Below, in pieces: positions 14,654 to 19,786 of a stretch of 19,786 nucleotides of DNA. Both the position numbers and the translations under genes were made by a program. Numbering within the stretch: position 1 is the stretch's first letter; each line of letters opens with the position of its first letter. The DNA comes from an uncultured Bacteroidota bacterium (GTDB lineage Bacteria; Bacteroidota; Bacteroidia; 2-12-FULL-35-15). The notes below the pieces were generated by a model. That model was not told the DNA's origin. It worked only from the letters and a program-made list of their open reading frames with translations, and made no database searches. Location: positions 1-19,786 of the forward strand of contig CAILDT010000198.1 in NCBI GenBank assembly GCA_903833025.1, written 5' to 3'.

Positions 14654-14666
14654 AAATCATTTCTTA
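14654..14666 (+). promoter_or_regulatory. Orphan AAATCATTTCTTA element before a six-codon ORF
   Basis: A promoter-like element is followed 6 bases later by ATG at 14673, whose frame stops after six codons (MNIYMS). The full-length element of the ATPase gene lies about 40 bases further on. It may be a decoy or remnant, or the upstream of two start sites. Confidence 0.3.
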
Positions 14667-14707
14667 TTCAAAATGAACATTTATATGTCTTGAAATAATT
14701 TTAAATG

Positions 14708-14722
14708 AATCATTTATTTTAA
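14708..14722 (+). promoter_or_regulatory. AATCATTTATTTTAA promoter-like element, ATPase gene
   Basis: AATCATTTATTTTAACATG runs into the ATG at 14724 and is repeated exactly before the fibre gene (17486). The identity continues two bases into the coding sequence. Confidence 0.65.
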
Positions 14723-14723
14723 C

Positions 14724-15695
14724 ATGTCTCAAATTTCTGGTGCCATTAAAAATGAAGGGCTTAAATATAAAAAATTGCCAACTCCCGACACTGCCCCGTC
14801 GTTATTTAAACTGCATACATTAGCTGCCTTTATTGGCCCGCGTGGTTCGGGTAAAACCAATGCCGTTGTTTTATTAGCTCGTCGCTACCTAGATGATGGT
14901 TCTATTAACCGCATCTTTATCATTAGCCCTACGTACGACAGCAATCGCATATTTGATTTATTGGAACCGAATCCGGAAGATGTGTTTAAAAATATGCACG
15001 AGTGTTTGCAAGACATTAGCACGATTGTCGCTGCAGTGAAAGAAATGGTGGTGGAATACGAGGAACGCAAACAATACAACGAAATTCACAAACGTTGGAG
15101 AAAATATATGAATGGAACAGGACCTCCGTTGAAAACAACCGAATTTGTTCTGATGGAAAACAATCAATTTAAATCCAAGCCAGAGATTCCGCGCCCGTCT
15201 CCTTTGCTCATCATTGATGACATGAGCCACAGTCCACTGTACACCCCCTCAGGCAAAAACGGATTTATTAACCTTTGTTTACGTCATCGTCATTTGTTTC
15301 AAGTGGGATTATCTATTTTCATGTTGGTGCAAACTTTTAAAACAGGGATTCCAAAATGTCTACGACAAAATATTCAACAGTTTTTTCTCTGGCCAACTCA
15401 CGATATGTCGCAATTAGAATCCATGTACGACGAGTTTGCCAATTTGTGTACGAAGGAGGACTTTTTAGACATGTTTAAACGAGCAACAAAGAATCGGCAC
15501 GATTTTATGTCAATCGATATGAATGCCTCGGACGACTTGTTGCGTTTTCGTAAATGTTTTGATTCCATTCTCCTTCCATCTCATTTATTAACAGAAGAGG
15601 AAATTAACGAATTATCCGAAAAATCAAAATCAAAGAAAAAGCGTAAATCAAGAAGTAGCGAAGAAGAAGTAGAAGAAGATGTTGGATCCAAGTAG
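14724..15695 (+). CDS. Genome-packaging ATPase (A32 / FtsK-HerA type), 323 aa
   Basis: This ATPase should drive DNA into preformed capsids. Walker A is G38PRGSGKT45, followed by a strand and the typical IISPTYDSN stretch found in polinton, adintovirus and virophage ATPases. Walker B is LLIID165D166MS, with the adjacent acidic residue as catalytic base. After it come RHRHLFQVGLSIFMLVQTFK, where the Gln-Thr fits the sensor position, and LRQNIQQFFLW, a candidate for the arginine-finger region. Length is close to the family's usual 250-330 aa. The tail is a charged low-complexity extension (KSKSKKKRKSRSSEEEVEED). The ATG at 14724 follows a strong promoter-like element. The last 17 bases overlap the start of the 592-aa gene in another frame, so the two are probably transcribed together. 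Confidence 0.94.
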   Translation: MSQISGAIKNEGLKYKKLPTPDTAPSLFKLHTLAAFIGPRGSGKTNAVVLLARRYLDDGSINRIFIISPTYDSNRIFDLLEPNPEDVFKNMHECLQDISTIVAAVKEMVVEYEERKQYNEIHKRWRKYMNGTGPPLKTTEFVLMENNQFKSKPEIPRPSPLLIIDDMSHSPLYTPSGKNGFINLCLRHRHLFQVGLSIFMLVQTFKTGIPKCLRQNIQQFFLWPTHDMSQLESMYDEFANLCTKEDFLDMFKRATKNRHDFMSIDMNASDDLLRFRKCFDSILLPSHLLTEEEINELSEKSKSKKKRKSRSSEEEVEEDVGSK

Positions 15696-17457
15696 GTACT
15701 CGCTAGATGCGGCGACGGTAGGTTTTCGTAAGCGCATGAAACAAACCGTGAATTGGGAATCGTTTGAAAAAGCCGTTCAGACACAAACAGATGCAATAAA
15801 AGTGCGAAGAGAGCTAGAAGAGACTCCCATTAGTGAAATTCATGTTATGGGTGGCGGATTATATGGCATTGCAAACGACGAGAAAACAAAAACATATGCG
15901 AGACAACAAAGACAAATTAATGGGTACGTGTTGCGATCCTTTCTTTCCCATGGGGGACCAATTATTCTACCCCCAAAGCATGGGGAAGGGCTATTGATGA
16001 CTCCTATGAATATGGGGCAGCGGCAATACGGCGGCTACAATTCTATCGTGGGAAATTATGTTTCAAGCTTTACTGAACCATTGCAGGCACCTTTGGACAA
16101 CAATACCGTGCTATTGGCAAGAGCTGGAGTTGCAATGGCGAGTAACTCTGCGAGTAATCCATTTGCACGGTTACAGTTTAATATGAATATGCATTTAACT
16201 CAAGCGGAAATTAATAAAAACCAAGCACAATTTATTGAGCAGCGACAGTATAATGTTCAAAAAGATATTGCCAAAGAATTACGGCAGGAAGAAAGTCTTC
16301 AATTCAGTGGAAAGAAACGCAAAGATTTGATGGCTGAGTTGGGAGATCGAGCTCGAATCGAAGCGGCACCTCAAAATCCGATTGCGGTAGCGGAAAGGCG
16401 AGGACGTGGGGCGAATATTCGTCAACAAGAGGAAGTCGCTGCTGCGTTGGTGGCTGCGAATCAATCAGAAAGCGAATCTTTCGAACCTTCTTCTTCTGGT
16501 AATTCCTCTATTCGAACTTCGGCGTCCAGTATCGCACGAAAAGTCAAATTACAAAAAAGAGCAGATTTAACGGCAGCATTGAAGGCAGGCCATCCACTCG
16601 CCAATTTATTTGCACCTGTAGCTTCTTCCTCTTCGAGTGAAGCAGATAGTTTAAATAGTCAATATGAATATGCATCGTCTGCGGCCGAATCTTATCATGA
16701 CCCGGCTGGAGCATCAGGGTACCCTCAACATGGTTACGATGTATCGTTTGACGCATCGTATAACCCTTCTTCTTCGGAAGAAGAAAAACAACGAGATCGT
16801 GAGCCGGAAGGTACAAGTGGCACGTTTAATTTAGGGGCGGCTATAGACGAGGTTGCAAGAATAAGAGACTTGAGAACACGTTTAGCGGCAAAAAATACTC
16901 CTGTAGAAAAGGCGCTGCAAGTAACTTTATCGGATGGAAGTATGAATGCTCAAGATTTGCAAAGCAAGACAGAGTCCAACATTGTCAATGTGGCACAGCG
17001 AATTGAATCCATTGAACAAAAAGCGGCATCCAAGTCATTATTTGCGAGGGGTGCAAATGCAGTTAGTCAATTATTTACCCCCTCCCCATCTCGAATTAAA
17101 GAAAACGCGACTCCTCAGGGTAATATGTATATTGCTCCGGTACTTGGTTCGAATGAAAAATATAATGTATCTCGCCGAACAAGTGTTATTGGCAGCAAGG
17201 CCATTACCCCTCTTAAGACCGAGGAAGGAGGTTTTATTGAAATTGGAAAGCAAGGAAGGCCAAAAGTAGCGAAAGGTAATAATTCTTTTTTTCGAACAAA
17301 AAAGATAGAACCAGAGTACCAATTTCAAGAAGGAGGAGGATCCGTTGGCGAATTTAGTAATGTTCAAGGATCATTTACTGCTACCCCTCCTTTAAAAGGA
17401 AGTAGATCTGCTACAAATATACATCCAGCACGTAGAATTGTATCTGGGACAGCTTAA
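15679..17457 (+). CDS. Large, mostly disordered probable virion protein, 592 aa
   Basis: I do not recognise the family. The start at 15679 overlaps the ATPase gene by 17 bases and has no promoter-like element; an ATG at about 15736 (MKQTVNWESFEK) would remove the overlap. The N-terminal 140 residues look folded: a helix rich in Glu/Lys, then VMGGGLYGIAND (from residue 56), then GGPIILPPKHGEGLL and MGQRQYGGYN. From about residue 170 it is charged, Gln/Ala-rich and helical (QAEINKNQAQFIEQRQYNVQ), then Ser/Glu-rich and disordered (ASSSSSEADS, PSSSEEEKQRD). MGGG at 57-60 fits the (M/I/L)-x-G-G processing consensus of adenovirus-type proteases. Place between the ATPase and the fibre, and composition, suggest an internal scaffold, cement or core protein. 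That is inference. Confidence 0.72.
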   Translation: MLDPSRYSLDAATVGFRKRMKQTVNWESFEKAVQTQTDAIKVRRELEETPISEIHVMGGGLYGIANDEKTKTYARQQRQINGYVLRSFLSHGGPIILPPKHGEGLLMTPMNMGQRQYGGYNSIVGNYVSSFTEPLQAPLDNNTVLLARAGVAMASNSASNPFARLQFNMNMHLTQAEINKNQAQFIEQRQYNVQKDIAKELRQEESLQFSGKKRKDLMAELGDRARIEAAPQNPIAVAERRGRGANIRQQEEVAAALVAANQSESESFEPSSSGNSSIRTSASSIARKVKLQKRADLTAALKAGHPLANLFAPVASSSSSEADSLNSQYEYASSAAESYHDPAGASGYPQHGYDVSFDASYNPSSSEEEKQRDREPEGTSGTFNLGAAIDEVARIRDLRTRLAAKNTPVEKALQVTLSDGSMNAQDLQSKTESNIVNVAQRIESIEQKAASKSLFARGANAVSQLFTPSPSRIKENATPQGNMYIAPVLGSNEKYNVSRRTSVIGSKAITPLKTEEGGFIEIGKQGRPKVAKGNNSFFRTKKIEPEYQFQEGGGSVGEFSNVQGSFTATPPLKGSRSATNIHPARRIVSGTA

Positions 17458-17470
17458 TTTTTTAAAAAGT

Positions 17471-17500
17471 AATAAAATAGTAATAAATCATTTATTTTAA
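17471..17500 (+). promoter_or_regulatory. AATAAA signals fused to the fibre gene's promoter-like element
   Basis: Within 45 bases after the 592-aa gene there are two AATAAA hexamers, and the second continues directly as AATAAATCATTTATTTTAAC into the fibre ATG at 17502. The poly(A)-type signal of one gene and the promoter-like element of the next therefore overlap, as at 1681-1694. Confidence 0.55.
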
Positions 17501-17501
17501 C

Positions 17502-18821
17502 ATGTCCAATATTTATGGCATTTATGGAGGAGCTTTTGGCTCCTTTAACTATAACGATATATATGTCACCCTAGACACCACGCAAACTATTACTGGCGAA
17601 AAAACGTTTAATGCGGCTACTATTCTGGGTGATAGGTTATCCGTTACTGGAACAACTACTTTAAATAATATTTTACTGTTGAACGGAGGCGATAATTCTC
17701 TTCGTCAGATATACAATACCTATTACAATTTAATGGACACGTCAGAAAGTCCGGCAGGAGGCCTTAACGTTGGCAGACTGTTTTCGTTCACTTTAAATTC
17801 TTTCCTGGAGTTTCAAAGTTTAAATCACACTTGGGGCGTAGTAATGGGAGCAGCGACGACTCCCTATACTGCATTGAGTGTCAATGCAACTGCCATAGTG
17901 AGCAGTGGTCAATATGTGCGGTTCAATTCGGGAGCAGGCGAGAGATACTTTAATTTTCTTCCATATAGCTCTAGTCCTGGACAATATAACAACAGTACTC
18001 AAACTGGAGATTCGGTCCTTTGTGCTGGTTCTGTAGCAGCAGTACTGAATCTTTGTTCCCAAGGCAACGTTTGTTCTGGTCTTCGCATCGAGCAGTCCCA
18101 AGTCACCTTGGGAGCAGGAGGTTCCTCTTCTGTTCCTAGCAGTTACCTCCAAATAAACAATGGAGCCAATGCCATTTGTGTTGGACCTGCGATAAGCACT
18201 AGTGATTCATCGACTAAAATCGCCACTACTGCCTGGGTACAAAGTGCTATAAGCTCTTTTGTCGTTGGATCCATTGTGACAACCATATATACAAATTTTT
18301 CTGGGGTGGTGATTATATCCGCCACTTCAAAAAGAATAGATTTAATGGTTGTAGGTGGTGGGGGAGGAGGTGGTTGGGGTAATAATTCTAGTACTTATGG
18401 TGGTGGAGGTGCTGCTGGAGGAGCAGCTATATATACTTTTTATACTAGCAGACAAGCAAATTTATATATTATGTGCGGAGCTGGCGGATTTAGAGCAATA
18501 CAACCAGGGGCTTTTGGAAGTAATGGTAGTAATTCAGAGTGGTCATTAAGTTCTGATAATTCATCACCAAATAGTCTTGTATTAGTCGGTGGTGGTCAAG
18601 GTGGTTTCTCAAGTTCATCTATTGCAAGTTCTGGAGGATTTGCAGCAGACCCGTTTGACGGGTATTTTTTACAGACGTATGCTGGAGCTACAAACACTAA
18701 TCAGAATGGTGGATTTAATCCTCTATCTTATGAATATGGGCGTGGTGGTAACGGCTCAACTAGTACAGGAACTCCAGAAAATGGAAAACCTGGTTGCGTA
18801 ATAATAACACAATATAATTAA
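17502..18821 (+). CDS. Fibre/adhesin-like protein with glycine-rich C-terminal domain, 439 aa
   Basis: This is a likely receptor-binding spike. The N-terminus contains TQTITGEKTFNAATILGD, a phrase typical of phage tail-fibre and giant-virus fibre repeats. Next comes a long beta-rich region with Asn/Ser/Thr/Gly. Residues 234-247 read SDSSTKIATTAWVQ, a motif that in phages and amoeba viruses usually marks the neck just before a C-terminal tip. The tip (about 280-439) is glycine-rich, with G-runs (VVGGGGGGGWG, YGGGGAAGGAA), LVLVGGGQGG and a terminal GKPGCVIITQYN, which closes the fold in Gly-rich adhesin domains. Such tips form trimeric sandwiches of polyglycine helices in T-even phage adhesins. 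The gene has its own strong promoter-like element and its last 4 bases overlap the end of the convergent zinc-protein gene. Signs of modular exchange are clear from architecture; trimerisation and receptor role are inferred. Confidence 0.8.
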   Translation: MSNIYGIYGGAFGSFNYNDIYVTLDTTQTITGEKTFNAATILGDRLSVTGTTTLNNILLLNGGDNSLRQIYNTYYNLMDTSESPAGGLNVGRLFSFTLNSFLEFQSLNHTWGVVMGAATTPYTALSVNATAIVSSGQYVRFNSGAGERYFNFLPYSSSPGQYNNSTQTGDSVLCAGSVAAVLNLCSQGNVCSGLRIEQSQVTLGAGGSSSVPSSYLQINNGANAICVGPAISTSDSSTKIATTAWVQSAISSFVVGSIVTTIYTNFSGVVIISATSKRIDLMVVGGGGGGGWGNNSSTYGGGGAAGGAAIYTFYTSRQANLYIMCGAGGFRAIQPGAFGSNGSNSEWSLSSDNSSPNSLVLVGGGQGGFSSSSIASSGGFAADPFDGYFLQTYAGATNTNQNGGFNPLSYEYGRGGNGSTSTGTPENGKPGCVIITQYN

Positions 18822-19102
18822 ATATATTCACATATAATGGCAACAAATTTTTCATCTCCTTCTTTTGTTTCATCTATTACTATTCTAAATGGCTTGCCGC
18901 AGCCATAAATGCTCTGATTCGCAATGAGCGCCTCGCAATCGGTTTGACTTGTATGGGGCGGAATTTGCTCGTTGTTGGCCTTGTAGTACGCATGTCTAAA
19001 TATCTGGCAATTGATTTTCTCGATAATAGCAAAGCAGTTGCAATGAGGACATACAACAACCAATTCATGTTGTATGTCAAATACATTGACAAATGGGTTC
19101 AT
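18818..19102 (-). CDS. Conserved small zinc-binding protein, 94 aa
   Basis: I recognise the pattern as a small uncharacterised protein found repeatedly in giant viruses and other viruses of protists: a CPHC near the N-terminus, then I-x(3)-N-C-x-I-F-R-H, then Q-I-x-P-H, and finally G-C-G-K-P-F. Here these are C18PHC21, EKINC32QIFRH37, QIPPH50, C56 and YGC68GKPF72. Cysteines and histidines are likely zinc ligands. The length matches the usual 80-100 residues. Molecular function is not known to me. Start: ATG at 19102, the only sensible one. It is convergent with the fibre gene (4-base overlap at the ends) and divergent from the small membrane protein gene, 15 bases between ATGs. The spacer carries TTTCATTAAAT on this strand, a weak promoter-element variant. 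The family memory is unverified by search. Confidence 0.8.
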   Translation of the reverse strand: MNPFVNVFDIQHELVVVCPHCNCFAIIEKINCQIFRHAYYKANNEQIPPHTSQTDCEALIANQSIYGCGKPFRIVIDETKEGDEKFVAIICEYI

Positions 19103-19117
19103 TTTTCATTTAATGAA

Positions 19118-19330
19118 ATGCTTAGTGAAGTATTTTGGGTAGCGTTTATTACTACCATCAGCGGAATGGTAATTAAACTAGCATCTATGTGCTACAAGAG
19201 CAAATGCAAGGAAGTAGAGTTATGTTGTCTAAAAATAGTTAGAGATACGTCGGCGGAGGAAAAAGAAGAGGAGTTTCGAATCGAGCATCCCGAGCAAAAT
19301 AGTAGTCCTAGTGCTAGAAATTTATCTTAA
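19118..19330 (+). CDS. Small single-pass membrane protein, 70 aa
   Basis: The frame is open from 18944, but its first 58 residues are antisense to the conserved zinc-protein gene and have no typical content, so I start at the ATG at 19118 (MLSEVFWVAFITTISGMVIK), just beyond that gene's start. Residues 5-26 form one hydrophobic segment (VFWVAFITTISGMVIKLASM). After it come YKSKCKEVELCC, with three cysteines that could be acylated, and a charged, Glu-rich then Ser/Asn tail. Positive residues right after the hydrophobic segment favour a cytoplasmic C-terminus. I do not recognise the family; a small viral membrane protein or holin/viroporin-like role is possible but unsupported. No strong promoter element (TCATTTTTCATTTAATG overlaps the divergent start). 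Moderate confidence that it is expressed. Confidence 0.45.
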   Translation: MLSEVFWVAFITTISGMVIKLASMCYKSKCKEVELCCLKIVRDTSAEEKEEEFRIEHPEQNSSPSARNLS

Positions 19331-19376
19331 ATTTAACTATGTAATACATTAAATTAAAACTATGTCATTGCCTACG

Positions 19377-19748
19377 TTAAATACCTCCCCAAGTCATACT
19401 ATTATTGTATAAATAGCTTTGCCCGTTATTCCCGTCCGTAATAGTTAATGCATAATTTGTTGTTCCAGAAGATAAAATACCTACTGCATCACTATAAGGG
19501 GGTGCAGTTACTTTTGAAGTTGAATGATCCCCAGTTATAATTAGCGAATAGGTTAATGCTCCTCTTTGATTTGTATAATTATTTGAACCGCTTCCATTAG
19601 CAGAAGCATATACACCTCCAGTCGCATTATTTGTTGGGGCTAAATGAAAAATCGTGTTTGTTCCAGTTCCAGTTAAATATTGCCCTAATCCACTTGAACA
19701 CCAGACAAATTGAAATGGAGACTGAGCAGTTTGTAGAAGACCGTACAT
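19377..19748 (-). CDS. Beta-rich Gly/Ser/Thr/Asn protein, 123 aa (possible fibre or tip protein)
   Basis: The complete frame lies at the right edge, starting at ATG 19748 and ending at 19377-19379. The sequence is MYGLLQTAQSPFQFVWCSSG followed by short strands separated by Gly, Asn and Thr, with few charges, no helices and no transmembrane segment. This is the composition of a viral attachment or decoration protein such as a fibre knob. Ending WGGI and the W near residue 16 are the only aromatic landmarks. TTTCATTTATTTAAAATG precedes the start on the minus strand and matches the fibre and ATPase promoter-like elements (AATCATTTATTTTAACATG), suggesting co-regulation with the virion genes. I do not recognise a family. 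The gene is leftward and separated from the membrane protein by 46 bases. A structural role is inferred from composition and the shared element. Confidence 0.65.
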   Translation of the reverse strand: MYGLLQTAQSPFQFVWCSSGLGQYLTGTGTNTIFHLAPTNNATGGVYASANGSGSNNYTNQRGALTYSLIITGDHSTSKVTAPPYSDAVGILSSGTTNYALTITDGNNGQSYLYNNSMTWGGI

Positions 19749-19763
19749 TTTAAATAAATGAAA
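19746..19763 (-). promoter_or_regulatory. TTTCATTTATTTAAAATG element of the last gene
   Basis: The element runs into the start codon at 19748 and follows the pattern of the ATPase and fibre elements. The remaining 23 bases to the window end are AT-rich with no other feature. Confidence 0.5.
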
Positions 19764-19786
19764 TAATAAATAAAATTAATTAAGCA

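Noticed and set aside
18944..19117. N-terminal 58 codons of the 128-codon plus-strand frame
   Set aside because: Entirely antisense to the conserved zinc-protein gene; the likely product starts at 19118.
1..19786. Terminal inverted repeats expected for a linear protein-primed genome
   Set aside because: The first 60 bases (CGACTTTTTGCAGGGCGCGC onward) and the reverse complement of the last 60 (TGCTTAATTAATTTTATTTA onward) do not match, so the ends are not supported as true termini.

Overview
The window looks like most or all of a compact eukaryotic dsDNA virus or integrated viral element of the Polinton / polinton-like / adintovirus kind (Preplasmiviricota-type). Three hallmark genes can be read directly: a protein-primed family B DNA polymerase (pPolB) with all exonuclease and polymerase motifs, a very large capsid protein that fits a double-jelly-roll major capsid protein, and an A32/FtsK-HerA-type packaging ATPase. 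A jelly-roll-like minor capsid protein, a trimeric-fibre-like adhesin with a glycine-rich tip, and several small zinc-binding or highly charged proteins complete a virion-plus-replication gene set. No integrase, adenovirus-like protease, RNA polymerase, tRNA or CRISPR was recognised, and no terminal inverted repeat is visible, so the true ends may lie outside. The AT-rich spacers, the eukaryote-type intron and the fibre type (known from giant viruses of amoebae) suggest a unicellular eukaryote host. That host assignment is inference.

Layout. Left part (1-2425): a RING-like zinc protein gene on the + strand, then two leftward genes (a basic 313-aa protein and a 188-aa cysteine-rich protein). 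Replication: the pPolB gene (2426-7207), divergent from the 188-aa gene. Capsid: leftward MCP (7260-10370), preceded by a 43-codon basic gene (10378-10509) that is too short for ordinary ORF calling, and a Lys/Glu/Ser-rich 216-aa gene. Middle: a rightward 97-aa gene that appears to need removal of a 47-nt intron, then the minor capsid gene; a convergent 246-aa gene; a divergent 257-aa gene that may encode a single-stranded DNA-binding protein. Right part: packaging ATPase, a 592-aa disordered probable virion protein overlapping it, the fibre, a conserved small zinc protein on the opposite strand, a small membrane protein, and a beta-rich 123-aa protein at the right edge.

Regulation. Most start codons have an upstream element close to AAAATCATTTTT (variants AATCATTTATTTTAAC and AAAATCATTATT), always in the orientation of the gene it precedes. 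This looks like a genome-wide promoter or transcript-start element. At several junctions a poly(A)-type AATAAA is fused to or sits just before the next element. The two divergent spacers at 2275-2425 and 13640-13833 also share CGAC-plus-A/T repeats, and may be a second promoter class or replication signals.

Start codons were moved to internal ATGs for six genes, where the longest frame ran back through a promoter element or an opposing gene. Intergenic gaps are all below 200 bases after these corrections.
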